From NCBI GenBank assembly GCA_963826795.1, contig CAWGYT010000013.1, positions 124,001 through 188,000 of the forward strand: DNA of 64,000 nt, read 5' to 3'. Of the stretch, positions 27,448-36,436 are shown piece after piece; position 1 is the first letter of the stretch; each line of letters starts with the position of its first letter. The position numbers were made by a program, and so were the translations under genes. Under the pieces are notes generated by a model. The model ran no database searches. It was not told the DNA's origin and saw only the letters and a program-made list of their open reading frames with translations. The DNA comes from CAWGYT01 sp963826795 (GTDB lineage Bacteria; Planctomycetota; Planctomycetia; Pirellulales; Pirellulaceae).

Positions 27448-27840
27448 CTAGTCGCTGCAGCCGACCTTGCTGCAGACATACCGGCACATATCATTGACCG
27501 TCAACAAGTTGCCGAATTCCTGCACCAGGGGATTGGCCTCGAAATTCGAGAGGTCCGCAAACGGCATCCGCTTCTTTAACTCGGCGACACCCATCTCGGT
27601 AACCTTGCCGTCGTGCACATACTCGGCATTGGTCAGAATGTCTTCGGGAAACAACTCCGCCCGCGGGATCTCGATGCTGAACGCCTTTTCCAATCGAAAA
27701 ACGATGTCCAGAAAATCGATCGATTCGGCTCCCAGATCGCCCACCAGGGTGGCGTCCGGCGTGACCTCGTCATCATCCACTCCCAACGCGTCGACCAAGG
27801 CGGTCTGAATCTTCTCAAATACCTCTTGCTTCGTGGGCAT
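27448..27840 (-). CDS. Acyl carrier protein, long form
   Basis: About 130 residues, against the usual 75-90. The phosphopantetheine site is DLGAESIDFLDIV, with the attachment Ser near residue 38, and VFRLEKAFSIEIPRAELFP follows as in canonical ACPs. The extra length is an insertion (VTEMGVAELKKRMPFADL and following) before a final helix TVNDMCRYVCSKVGC, which has three cysteines. ATG 27840 (MPTKQEVFEK) is preferred to 27846 because of the spacing to GGGAGAG. It lies between the two FabZ-like genes and is the obvious carrier for that set. Confidence 0.88.
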   Translation of the reverse strand: MPTKQEVFEKIQTALVDALGVDDDEVTPDATLVGDLGAESIDFLDIVFRLEKAFSIEIPRAELFPEDILTNAEYVHDGKVTEMGVAELKKRMPFADLSNFEANPLVQEFGNLLTVNDMCRYVCSKVGCSD

Positions 27841-28066
27841 CTGCATCGCTCTCCCAACTCAAATCAAGGATTACTTCCCGGACGTGGAACATCCCGCCAG
27901 CTTGCTTTCCACCGGCCGATGACCCGCGGGTCGTGGACGGGGTAACCTACGATGATTCGTCGATTCCGTGGCCATTAGAGTTGATTCGCCGCGAACTGGC
28001 GACTGGGGTCCACGCGGAATCAGGCCGCCGTCGCATCTGCGAGACCGTGGGGCAATATTTTGGGCT

Positions 28067-28558
28067 TTAGCTTTGGATTTCGGAAAGGCCGGCGGGATAC
28101 AGGATCTCGAACTGACTACGAAATTTGCCAATGATAAACGCGTCGAGGGGCTGATCCTGGGGGTTTTGCTGGGCAAGCTGAGCGGTCTCGAGGACCAAAC
28201 GAGCTCGCACCGCAACGGTCTCGCCGACCTGGCCCTGGCATTTCAGGTGGTAGCGCGGACCGTCTTGCTTGAGCAATTCCGCGGTAATCTGCAGGGTCTG
28301 CCCCGGCTCCACAAAGTCGGAGAACTTCACATTGTTGGCCTCGGCCATGGACACCACGCTGTGCGCAAAGCCGTCGGTGGCTCGAACGAGCCAAGCGGCA
28401 GCCTGATACATTGACTCCAGCATCAAGACGCCAGGCATGATCGGAAAGCGGGGGAAGTGATCCTGCAAGTAGTCTTCCGCCAGGGTGAGGCTCTTCACGG
28501 CCGTAATCCGCGCGCCGGGCTGCAAGTCGACGATTCGATCGATCATGGTCAATCGCAT
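28067..28558 (-). CDS. fabZ: 3-hydroxyacyl-ACP dehydratase (FabZ type)
   Basis: 163 residues, a single hotdog domain. It has the active-site His in DHFPRFPIMPGVLMLESMYQ (dehydratase helix with Glu) and VKFSDFVEPGQTLQITAEL. It removes water from 3-hydroxyacyl-ACP to give trans-2-enoyl-ACP. The start at ATG 28558 (MRLTMIDRIVDL) is where homology begins; the longer upstream ORF is unrelated. It is the first gene of the minus-strand acyl-chain cluster and has a good promoter 140 bases upstream. The C-terminus is about 20 residues longer than usual. Confidence 0.9.
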   Translation of the reverse strand: MRLTMIDRIVDLQPGARITAVKSLTLAEDYLQDHFPRFPIMPGVLMLESMYQAAAWLVRATDGFAHSVVSMAEANNVKFSDFVEPGQTLQITAELLKQDGPRYHLKCQGQVGETVAVRARLVLETAQLAQQNPQDQPLDAFIIGKFRSQFEILYPAGLSEIQS

Positions 28559-28700
28559 GGTAATCCTAGCTGGCGACGCGCGTTGACCCCGGGCCCGGCT
28601 GGGTTCCGCGATCCGCTGGTCCGGGTCACTCTGCCTGTCCCAGCCACGACGGGAGCCGAAGGTGCTCTTGGCACCGGGCCACCAACCTGTTGGGCCCTGA

Positions 28701-28729
28701 AGTATAGCGATCGCCGCTAGGCTGCTCAA
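28701..28729 (-). promoter_or_regulatory. Sigma-70-type promoter of the fabZ-ACP-fabF cluster
   Basis: On the minus strand TTGAGC (28724-28729) and TATACT (28701-28706) are separated by exactly 17 bases. The expected transcript start near 28694 leaves a leader of about 135 bases before fabZ. The whole intergenic stretch 28559-29039 otherwise holds only the start region of the divergent enzyme I gene; a lone TATACT at 28794-28799 on the plus strand has no matching -35. Confidence 0.65.
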
Positions 28730-29039
28730 CCGCGATAGGTCGCCCAGTTTCTCGCCCCTTGCCTGACGGGCTGGCTTGCTCGCCCAGCCGCCTTATACTC
28801 AAGAGCGGTGGATTGGATCGTCGGCTGATCTGGCACGAGCGTCCGGCCGGGGTGGATAGCTTGGGCGGTCGCGTTGCCCAGGGGGTCTGCCCCGACGCAG
28901 GCAAAGCAATCCCTGTGCGCGAGAGCGCTGGGGTCGGCCGGCCCGAATCGCCGAATGCCCCACCCGGTCCAAAATTCGGGAGTTTCCCGAGGGACCATGT
29001 CAGCCGTTCCGTCAGCATCGCTTTGGATACAGTTCGGTC

Positions 29040-30803
29040 ATGCGAAAAGGTGTCGCCGTATCGCCGGGAGTCGCCGTGGGCACGGCCTACTGCATCCACG
29101 AGATCTTCGTGGATCCCGATGTCAAGCGGCTGGAGGATCGAGAGATCACGGCGGAGCTGGCTCGATACGAGGCAGCTCGAGACCGTGTGAGCGCGGAATT
29201 GAAGGCTTTGCAGCAGAAGGTTGAGCGTCAGGTGGGCCGTGACGCGGCGGCGATCTTTGGCGTGCACGAGGCCATTTTGCGAGATGCGGCCTTCACCAAT
29301 CGGGTGCGGGGGTGGATCGTCGACGATCGCCTTACCGCCCAGGCGGCGCTGCATCAGTTGCTGGACGAGTACACGCGTCTGTTCGCGCGGACCGAGGACC
29401 CCTATTTGAAGGAACGGTTGGGGGACGTCCGCGACGTCGTGGTTCGGCTAAGTGCTTATCTGAGCGATGTGCTCAAGCCCGACAGCACGGCGCTCAAGGG
29501 GCCGCTGATCGTCGTCGCGGATGAATTGCTGCCCTCTCAAGCGGTCGCGCTGGGTGACGTGGAGGTGCAGGGGATTGTGACCCAGCGCGGCAGTCAGACG
29601 AGTCATGCGGCGATTATCGCGCGGAGTCGAGGCATCCCGGCGGTCGCGGGCGTGAAAGGGATCCTGCGACAGGTCCGGACCGGCGACACGATCGTCGTCG
29701 ATGGCCGCTCGGGCCACGTCGTGGTCAATCCGGCCGCCGAGGTCCTTTCGGCGTACTTGAAACTGCAGCGTGAGTTCTTCAGCTTGCAGGACCAGTTGGT
29801 CGAGAACCGCGACCACGCGGCCAGAACGGCGAACGGCGAGCCGCTCTTGTTACTCGCCAACATCAACGGCTTGGCCGATGCCGAAGCGGCCGGCGCGATG
29901 GGGGCCGACGGTGTGGGATTGTACCGCACCGAGTACCTCTACCTGACCCATCACGACGTGCCGGATGAAGAAGAGCAACTGGAAACCTATCGCCGAATTA
30001 TTCAGGCCAGTCCGCACAAGCTCGTGACCATTCGCACGTTGGACATTGGGGGCGACAAAACAGTTCCTTATCTCGGGCACACGCATCAAGAAGCGAACCC
30101 GTTTCTCGGCTGGCGCAGTATCCGGCTCTCGTTTGAACATCCGGAATTCTTCACGACCCAAATCCGTGCGGTGCTGAGGGCCGCGGCCGACGTGCGGCCG
30201 GGCGACGGCGAAGTCCGGTTGATGTTCCCGATGATCACGACGTTGGAAGAGATGCGGCGGGTTCGCAGCCTGGTGCGGCGGACGGAGCGGGCGCTGCGGC
30301 AGGAGGGCAAGCGTTTCGGACAGGTGCCCTTGGGCATGATGCTGGAGGTGCCGGCGGCCGCCGTCTCGCTGGACTGCATTATGGAGGCCGCCGATTTTGT
30401 CTCCATCGGTTCCAACGATCTCGTGCAGTATCTGATGGCGGCCGACCGCGACAACCCCAAGGTCAGTCATCTGTGTCAACCGCTGAGTCCGCCCGTGCTG
30501 CGTGTGCTGCGGAGCGCGATTCGCGCTTGCCACCTTTACAACAAGCCGGTCACGCTGTGCGGCGAGATGGCCGGACAGCCGCAGGCGTTCATTCTGCTGC
30601 TGGGAATGGGCCTGAGGCAGTTCAGTATGAGCCCCGCGTTCGTGCCTCGGATGAAAAAATTGGCCAGCGTGGTTGCTCGAGCCGACGCGGAGTCCATGTT
30701 GAAGCGGGTCTTGCAAATGAAGACCACGGCGGAAATCAAGCGTTACATGATCGCGCAAGTGTCGCGCATCGCTCCCGATTTCGCGCTCCTGGACAGTACC
30801 TGA
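29040..30803 (+). CDS. ptsI: Phosphoenolpyruvate-protein phosphotransferase (PTS enzyme I)
   Basis: 587 residues, full family length. In order: N-terminal HPr-binding helical domain, the phospho-His swivelling domain with GSQTSHAAIIARSRGIPAV near residue 190, and the PEP-binding barrel with GADGVGLYRTEYLYL, FVSIGSNDLVQYLMAADRDN and the catalytic Cys in TLCGEMAGQ. It transfers phosphate from PEP to an HPr-like carrier. No HPr or sugar permease is in the window, so it may serve regulatory phosphorylation. The first codon is ATG 29040 (MRKGVAVSPGVAVG), which is the usual EI beginning. purU follows 62 bases later on the same strand. Confidence 0.92.
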   Translation: MRKGVAVSPGVAVGTAYCIHEIFVDPDVKRLEDREITAELARYEAARDRVSAELKALQQKVERQVGRDAAAIFGVHEAILRDAAFTNRVRGWIVDDRLTAQAALHQLLDEYTRLFARTEDPYLKERLGDVRDVVVRLSAYLSDVLKPDSTALKGPLIVVADELLPSQAVALGDVEVQGIVTQRGSQTSHAAIIARSRGIPAVAGVKGILRQVRTGDTIVVDGRSGHVVVNPAAEVLSAYLKLQREFFSLQDQLVENRDHAARTANGEPLLLLANINGLADAEAAGAMGADGVGLYRTEYLYLTHHDVPDEEEQLETYRRIIQASPHKLVTIRTLDIGGDKTVPYLGHTHQEANPFLGWRSIRLSFEHPEFFTTQIRAVLRAAADVRPGDGEVRLMFPMITTLEEMRRVRSLVRRTERALRQEGKRFGQVPLGMMLEVPAAAVSLDCIMEAADFVSIGSNDLVQYLMAADRDNPKVSHLCQPLSPPVLRVLRSAIRACHLYNKPVTLCGEMAGQPQAFILLLGMGLRQFSMSPAFVPRMKKLASVVARADAESMLKRVLQMKTTAEIKRYMIAQVSRIAPDFALLDST

Positions 30804-30865
30804 TCTCGCCTTCGAACCGCGCAGTCCGCCGTTCGATCCAGTTCTCCTCCGGAAGATAAACCCCG

Positions 30866-31780
30866 ATGCAGATCGTGATTACCGCGGTGGGTCCCGACAA
30901 CGTGGGCCTGGCCGACCCGCTGATCCACTACGTCACGGGCCAAGGCGCTAACATCACCGAAATCCAGATGTACGACCACGACGAAGAAGCGGTCTTCGCG
31001 ATGATGTTGCGCATTGAGTTGTCGGCGTCCCGAGTTGAAGGCCTGAGTCAAGCATTGCAAGAGATCGGGGCGCGGAAGCAATTGGCGGTGCGCGTCTGGT
31101 CGCCTCCCGAGGCGGGTCGCAAGCCGCGGCTGGCGATCTGCACGACGTACCGTCCGGAACCGGCCCTGGCCCTGCTCCGCGCGATCCGGGACCAGCAGGT
31201 CCGCGCGGACGCCGCCGTGATGGTTGGCAATCGGCCTCAGGGTCGAGGTCTTGCGGAACAGTTCGGTTGCGACTGGCACCTGATCGGTGATTCACGCGGC
31301 AAGCCGGACGAGGATCGGATGATCGAGATCTTCGATGAATACGACGTCGACTACGTGATCTTGGCGCGGTACATGCGTGTGTTGGCTCCCAGCAGCTGCT
31401 GGAAGTACGCCGGGGGGCGGATCATTAATCTGCATCACGGCCTGCTCCCCAGCTTCCCCGGGATTCGGCCGTACCAGGACGCGCATCGCGCTCGAATGCT
31501 GACCTATGGCGCGACCTGCCACTTCATCGTGCCGGAGCTGGACGCGGGAAATCAGATCATCTGCCAGACCAGCTACAACGTCCGACCCGGCTTGCCGCTC
31601 GACGAAATTGTCCGCTTGGGACAGGAAGACAATGAGCCGCGATGCCTGGTCGAAGGCGTCCGGCGTGTGGTGGATCGAGAGGTCCAACTGCACTTTCATA
31701 AAGTCGTGGCGGCGAGCCCCCGGGGAGGCCCCGCGACGGGCTTAACGACGACAGGGTCCACTCCCGGTCGCCGTTCGTGA
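30866..31780 (+). CDS. purU: Formyltetrahydrofolate deformylase
   Basis: 304 residues. An N-terminal ACT-like domain (ITAVGPDNVGLADPLIHYV) is followed by the formyltransferase-fold hydrolase: catalytic Asn-His in RIINLHHGLLPSFPGIRPY, and the Asp in VPELDAGNQIICQ. It hydrolyses 10-formyl-tetrahydrofolate to formate and tetrahydrofolate, balancing one-carbon pools. The C-terminus has about 15 extra Gly/Thr-rich residues. Start ATG 30866. It is co-directional with ptsI. Confidence 0.9.
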   Translation: MQIVITAVGPDNVGLADPLIHYVTGQGANITEIQMYDHDEEAVFAMMLRIELSASRVEGLSQALQEIGARKQLAVRVWSPPEAGRKPRLAICTTYRPEPALALLRAIRDQQVRADAAVMVGNRPQGRGLAEQFGCDWHLIGDSRGKPDEDRMIEIFDEYDVDYVILARYMRVLAPSSCWKYAGGRIINLHHGLLPSFPGIRPYQDAHRARMLTYGATCHFIVPELDAGNQIICQTSYNVRPGLPLDEIVRLGQEDNEPRCLVEGVRRVVDREVQLHFHKVVAASPRGGPATGLTTTGSTPGRRS

Positions 31781-31828
31781 TCCGCCGCGGATCCAACTGC
31801 CGCAACCCGCTTGCCGCCATCCCGCCGC

Positions 31829-32275
31829 TCAGTCCAACAGTCCGAATTTTTTCATCTTGTTGTAGAGCGTCACGCGGCTGATCCCCAACTCGGCTGCCGT
31901 CTCTTTCCGGTGTTGGCCGTTGCGATTCAGCGAGTACTCGATGATCTTCTGCTCAAGCATGTCGACTCGGGCCGCGAGCGTCTTCGCGTGACCGTTGTTC
32001 TGCTCCAGAATGCGTTCGACCAACGTATCCACTTCGCTCTGACGATCGCTCGTGTGAACCGCTGACTGGGCGGGCTTGTGCATTGAATGAGAATCGTGTA
32101 CCGAATGGTGGCCGTGGTCGTCGGGTGTGACCAGCACGGCGGTTGAGGGAGAGGGAAGATAGCGGGCAATCTCGTCGATCGACTCGCAGGAGACGATTTG
32201 TCGTCCACCCAGGCGCCGGCGAAGTTCTTCCACGTCGCTCTCGTCACAGTTGATTACAAGGAACTTCTGATTCAT
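31829..32275 (-). CDS. Fis-type helix-turn-helix regulator
   Basis: 148 residues. The last 45 (VDMLEQKIIEYSLNRNGQHR, then KETAAELGISRVTLYNKMKK) are a Fis-family helix-turn-helix like the C-terminus of NtrC-type activators. The N-terminal 80 residues begin like a receiver (KFLVINCDESDVEELRRRLG) but are His/Ser-rich later and lack a clear phospho-acceptor set. There is no AAA+ domain, so it would act as a stand-alone DNA-binding protein. The target is unknown. Confidence 0.8.
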   Translation of the reverse strand: MNQKFLVINCDESDVEELRRRLGGRQIVSCESIDEIARYLPSPSTAVLVTPDDHGHHSVHDSHSMHKPAQSAVHTSDRQSEVDTLVERILEQNNGHAKTLAARVDMLEQKIIEYSLNRNGQHRKETAAELGISRVTLYNKMKKFGLLD

Positions 32276-32671
32276 GGTTGGAACCGCACTTCAAGTAGGG
32301 TCGAACGCTGCTGTACAACGGGGCTCCCTCTCGGCAGACGTCATCGAGTAGAAACAGTTACGGAAGACCAATCCTGGTGGCCTCCCAACGATGCAAGCCT
32401 CCGGTCGCTGGCCAACGGCGACCCGAAGCAAGTGGGATGCGGACGTGGTGCACGCCCTACGTTCGAGACTAATCAGAGGTTGTAAGTCAACAAGCTTGAA
32501 TTCAATCGCGCTGGCGTTAAGCCGGCTGTCACGCGACGGCTGTGCGGATCGTATCGCCTGCCGGGCCGCTCCGACCCAGGGCTTGCGTGCGCGGTCGGCG
32601 AGCCGGTTGCCAGCGGGCAGGATGGACCGGCAAGATGAGCTCTGACCGTGGGCCAGCGTCCGCTCCCGGTG
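32276..32671. other. Gene-free spacer
   Basis: About 395 bases between two minus-strand genes. I see no supported ORF, hairpin or repeat; it should contain the promoter of the Fis-type gene. Confidence 0.5.
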
Positions 32672-33586
32672 CTACTTGAGCAGCGAATAGCGAACGACAC
32701 ACCAGACAGCCCGTAACGCATCGCGCCAGCCGATTTTCTTGCCCTCGGCATAGCCGCGGGGGGAATATGCAATGGGTAACTCGTAAAACCGCACTCCCTT
32801 GATTCTGGCAAGTTTTGCGGTTAACTCCAGCTCAATGCCAAATCCGTCTTCCCGGAGCGTCGGCCCAACCTGCTCGATCAGCTCGCGCCGGATCACCTTG
32901 TAGCAGGTTTCGACGTCCGTCAGCTTAAGGTTCGTGAACATGTTGGACAGCAGTGTGACGACGCGGTTGCCCGTCTGGTGCCAGTAGCGGGCAACGGGGC
33001 GATCGTTCGAGCTGAAGCGGCTGCCGTAGACAACGTCGGCCCGGTTTTCAATGACCGGGCCCAGTAGGAGTGGAAAATCGTTCGGATCGTATTCCAGATC
33101 GGCATCCTGGATCAACACGACGTCCCCCTGAGCGTGGCTGAGTCCCGTTCGAAGGGCCGCTCCTTTGCCGCGGTTGCGTGGGTGATGCAGGACCCGCAGG
33201 TCGAATTCGCCCGCCAGCTGCCGCAGCACCTCCGCCGTCCCATCGGTGCTGCCATCGTCCACCACAATGATCTCGCTGGGGACTCCCACCTGCCTCACGC
33301 GGGAAATAATCTCGCGGATCGTCGCGCGTTCGTTGTAGACCGGGATCAGGATCGATGCCCGAAAGCCGGCGGGCCAGGAATAGATCCCCAGGCGGCGACA
33401 GACGGCCGGCGTGAGGAGCTCGCCAAGGAGGCTGACGACGGCCTCCCGCGGGCCCGCCTCGAATGCTTGCTCCGCGGTTACCCCGGGAAGTCGCTGCGCC
33501 ACTCTTTCGAACGGGTCCTCACTCAGGCGTCGCGCCCGACCCGAGTCGCCGTCAGTCGATAACTTGTGCTTTGCATCGTCGTTCAT
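32672..33586 (-). CDS. Family 2 glycosyltransferase (dolichyl-phosphate-sugar synthase-like)
   Basis: 304 residues. An N-terminal 70-residue Arg/Glu-rich part is followed by a GT-A fold: SILIPVYNERATIREII, IIVVDDGSTDGTAEVL, the metal-binding DxD-like IQDADLEYDPNDFP, and DVVYGSRF. It resembles polyprenyl-phosphate mannosyl/glucosyltransferases that load a sugar from a nucleotide donor onto a membrane lipid carrier. No membrane helices follow, so it is a short soluble form. ATG 33586 (MNDDAKHKL) is preferred to 33634. It lies upstream of the spacer and alone in its transcript. Confidence 0.88.
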   Translation of the reverse strand: MNDDAKHKLSTDGDSGRARRLSEDPFERVAQRLPGVTAEQAFEAGPREAVVSLLGELLTPAVCRRLGIYSWPAGFRASILIPVYNERATIREIISRVRQVGVPSEIIVVDDGSTDGTAEVLRQLAGEFDLRVLHHPRNRGKGAALRTGLSHAQGDVVLIQDADLEYDPNDFPLLLGPVIENRADVVYGSRFSSNDRPVARYWHQTGNRVVTLLSNMFTNLKLTDVETCYKVIRRELIEQVGPTLREDGFGIELELTAKLARIKGVRFYELPIAYSPRGYAEGKKIGWRDALRAVWCVVRYSLLK

Positions 33587-34395
33587 GGTTCGGTTCGTCC
33601 GACGGGGATGGATGACTCTGCGACGGTCGTCCATTCCAATGGGGCCTCACCGCCGACCGGCGCGCGAGGTCCGCTCAGAATTGCCGTCAGGCTCGCCTTC
33701 TCGCGTTGGGAAATGCACGAATTCTGATCATACACTCGCCGCTCTGCTCGCACCAACTCGTCTCACCGAGGACTCGCTGGGTTCGCGGACCTGACCCCTT
33801 TTTCTAACGCCCTTTTCCCAACGCACCCCAATCTTAAGCTGGGCACGGCACGAGCCCGAAAATCGCTTGGAGTGTGACATTAATGTGTCACTTTTTGCGG
33901 CAACCCGAAAGCTCGACTTAGCGTATTGTCATCCGCTTTGCAAGCAAGTCGAAACGTTTTTTGAGTTCATGAAAACGTTCGTTTCGTCAATCGCAAAAAC
34001 TTTTCTTATGGTTGGTTGACAAGACCACTTCCGTACGCAAAATGTCTGAATCGCAGCTGGGAAGCAACGAGCATTTGAAGATCGAATTTGATGTCGATAT
34101 CTGTTCATTCGGGCGCATACCCGCTGAGGATCGATGCAGCAGTTGCGTTCGCCGTCGCTGGGCAGTTCAGGGGAATTGCGGGACGACTCCAACGCCCATG
34201 GGAGAATCAAAGACGAACAGCCGTTGACGATGCGGCTTGAGATATGCGGCTTGAGATATGCGACGTGGGAGGTGGCGACCGATGGACTCGACGACCACCG
34301 ATTGATCGCCGCTTCGATCGGCAGATCGGGAGCTCGGATGTAGCCTCCCACGTCTCGTTCTGAACCGCCGCAAGGCCTCCGTGAGGCAACGTCGA
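33587..34395. other. Long gene-free divergent region with several small sequence features
   Basis: About 800 bases between divergent GT2 and folK genes. It contains a degenerate GGACCTGACCCCTTTTT repeat near 33788-33830; a hairpin GTGACA-TTAATG-TGTCAC at 33874-33891 followed by TTTTT; a markedly AT-rich stretch around 33890-34030; a tandem GCGGCTTGAGATAT near 34230-34262; and 11-bp inverted arms GACGTGGGAGG (34262-34272) and CCTCCCACGTC (34344-34354). ORFs in it have atypical composition and look spurious. Confidence 0.55.
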
Positions 34396-35421
34396 ATGCC
34401 CGTTTGCCTGCTCGGAATCGGATCCAATCTTGGCGATCGGGCAGCACAAGTCCGGTTGGCCGTTGAGCGATTGCGAAGTCACCCGCGGATCCACGTCGTC
34501 GCCGTGAGCCGACCGTTCGCGACGTGTCCCGTCGGTGGGCCAGCGGGCCAGGGCGAATTCTTGAATGCGGCGGCGACGGTTGAGACATCGCTCTCGCCGC
34601 ACGAATTGCTCGACGTCCTGCAGCAGGTCGAATCCGACCTCGGGCGGCGGCGAGCTCTTCGTTGGGAAGCGCGGGCCATCGATCTCGACCTTCTGTTGTA
34701 CGGTGACCTGACGATTCGGGATACGCGGTTGGAGGTTCCCCATCCCTGGATGGTCGCCCGTCGGTTCGTCTTGGAGCCTGCGGCGGAAGTTGCGGCCGCA
34801 TTCCGCCATCCGTTGCTCGGCTGGACGATCCAGGAACTGTGGGATCACCTTCGGCGTGAGCCCGCGCGATATGCCTTGATCGGAGGGTTGCCGCAAGAAG
34901 TCGTCGCCGAGATCGCCCTGCGCAGCCTCGCGACGCACCTGGGAGATCCGGTCCCAAGCGAGTGGGCGGCCCTGGATCTCGCGACTGGCCCGATTTGGGA
35001 CGAGCCGTTAGAATGCGAGCGGGCTCGAGCGGCGCGGCTGGCAGCAGCGGGCTGGAACGAACTGCCCGTTGGACGTCGGCTGCTGGCCGACTTCTGGCTA
35101 CCGGAGTCGCACTGGTCCTTGCGATGCGACGATGGCTCGAACGTATCGACGTCGGCGGTGAATGGACTCCAGAAATTGTCGGCCCCGGGGACGTCCGCGG
35201 CGGCCGCCCCCAAGCTGGTCTTGTTCGCCAGCGGTCCGCTCACGGACAACGTCCCGGCGGGTTCGCATCGTCGACTGCGGGGACTCGATTTGGAACGTGT
35301 GGGGATTCCACATCTGGTCGCGGAACATCGCTCGCCGTTCGTCCGGTTGCCGGCCCGTGATCGGACCGAGATGATCCGCGAAGCGGTGGGCGCCATTCTG
35401 GCGATGGATCCCGACGAGTGA
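34396..35421 (+). CDS. folK: FolK (HPPK) fused to an unknown C-terminal domain
   Basis: 341 residues from ATG 34396; GTG 34381 is possible. The first 160 residues are 6-hydroxymethyl-7,8-dihydropterin pyrophosphokinase: LLGIGSNLGDRAAQVRLAVE, FLNAAATVETSLSPHELL, VESDLGRRR and the signature RAIDLDLLLYGD. This enzyme activates the pterin in folate synthesis with ATP. The remaining 180 residues (ALIGGLPQEVVAEIALRSLA and on) are not part of canonical FolK. The opening ALIGG suggests a decayed nucleotide-binding fold, but there is no intact P-loop. panC follows 110 bases downstream, so two vitamin-pathway genes sit together. Confidence 0.88.
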   Translation: MPVCLLGIGSNLGDRAAQVRLAVERLRSHPRIHVVAVSRPFATCPVGGPAGQGEFLNAAATVETSLSPHELLDVLQQVESDLGRRRALRWEARAIDLDLLLYGDLTIRDTRLEVPHPWMVARRFVLEPAAEVAAAFRHPLLGWTIQELWDHLRREPARYALIGGLPQEVVAEIALRSLATHLGDPVPSEWAALDLATGPIWDEPLECERARAARLAAAGWNELPVGRRLLADFWLPESHWSLRCDDGSNVSTSAVNGLQKLSAPGTSAAAAPKLVLFASGPLTDNVPAGSHRRLRGLDLERVGIPHLVAEHRSPFVRLPARDRTEMIREAVGAILAMDPDE

Positions 35422-35531
35422 CTTGGCGAAACTGGCGACTGGACATTGGCCAGTCGCCAGTGGACTTGACTCGAGCGAAGTAGCATGTTCGAGAAGCGCC
35501 GCTTGCATCCATCGAAAGGAAACCGCTTGCC

Positions 35532-36377
35532 GTGAAGGTACTCGAACGGACCGGTGAGGCGACTGACTTCGTGTGGCGGGCCCGCGCGGCGGGTCAGCGT
35601 GTCGCGGTGGTGCCGACAATGGGCGCGCTGCATGCAGGCCACCTCAGTCTTGTGCAACACGCGCGTCAAAGTTGCGACTGCGTTACCGTCTCGATCTTCG
35701 TCAACCCGACGCAGTTTGGCGTGGGCGAAGACTTTGATCGCTATCCACGCACCTTGGAGGAGGACGTTCGCGCGCTGCAGGACCACGGAGCTGACTTGGT
35801 GTTTGCGCCGTCGCTGGACGAGATGTATCCGCCGGGCGCGACCACGATGGTCGACCCGCCCCAAGTGGCCGGCGACTTGGAAGGGAAGATTCGGCCGGGA
35901 CATTTCCGTGGTGTCGCCACCGTCGTCTTGAAATTATTTCAGGTGCTGCCCGCGCAGTTGGCACTTTTCGGCGAGAAGGATTATCAACAGTGCTTGGTGA
36001 TTCGCGACATGGTCCGCGACCTGCTGTTGCCAATCGACCTGGAATTCTGTCCGACGATCCGCGAAGCGGACGGTTTGGCGATGAGTTCGCGTAACCGGTA
36101 CCTGACGCCGGAGCAGCGACCGCGGGCCCTCGGCCTGTCGCAGGGTCTTGCCCTCGCACAGCGTCTGGTGACCGAGGGCCAGCGCGATGTCGGCCGGATC
36201 GAAACGGAAGTGGCTGCCTTCCTGGAGCAGTCGGGCGTCGACCGGATCGACTACGTCGCGCTCCGCGACGCAGAAACGCTCAGCCCGATCGAGCAGCTGC
36301 AACAGCCCGCCGTGCTGTTGTTGGCCGCTCGCGTCGGTTCGACTCGACTGATCGACAATGGACGACTGCATCCCTGA
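35532..36377 (+). CDS. panC: Pantothenate synthetase
   Basis: 281 residues, normal length. Family motifs are complete: VVPTMGALHAGHLSLVQHAR with the HxGH nucleotide motif, SIFVNPTQFGVGEDFDRYPR, GHFRGVATVVLKLFQVLP, FGEKDYQQCLVIRDMV and GLAMSSRNRYL. It joins pantoate and beta-alanine using ATP, the last step of vitamin B5 synthesis. The start is GTG 35532 (VKVLERTGEA), which matches the family N-terminus. Confidence 0.95.
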   Translation: MKVLERTGEATDFVWRARAAGQRVAVVPTMGALHAGHLSLVQHARQSCDCVTVSIFVNPTQFGVGEDFDRYPRTLEEDVRALQDHGADLVFAPSLDEMYPPGATTMVDPPQVAGDLEGKIRPGHFRGVATVVLKLFQVLPAQLALFGEKDYQQCLVIRDMVRDLLLPIDLEFCPTIREADGLAMSSRNRYLTPEQRPRALGLSQGLALAQRLVTEGQRDVGRIETEVAAFLEQSGVDRIDYVALRDAETLSPIEQLQQPAVLLLAARVGSTRLIDNGRLHP

Positions 36378-36436
36378 CGCACGGCGCGTTGAGGGTCCGG
36401 TCGCGACGGGAGACGTCGCGAGAAAGGGAAGTGGCG

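Noticed and set aside
33929..34957. 342-residue minus-strand ORF overlapping folK
   Set aside because: It overlaps the conserved FolK motifs on the other strand and crosses the AT-rich non-coding region without coding character.
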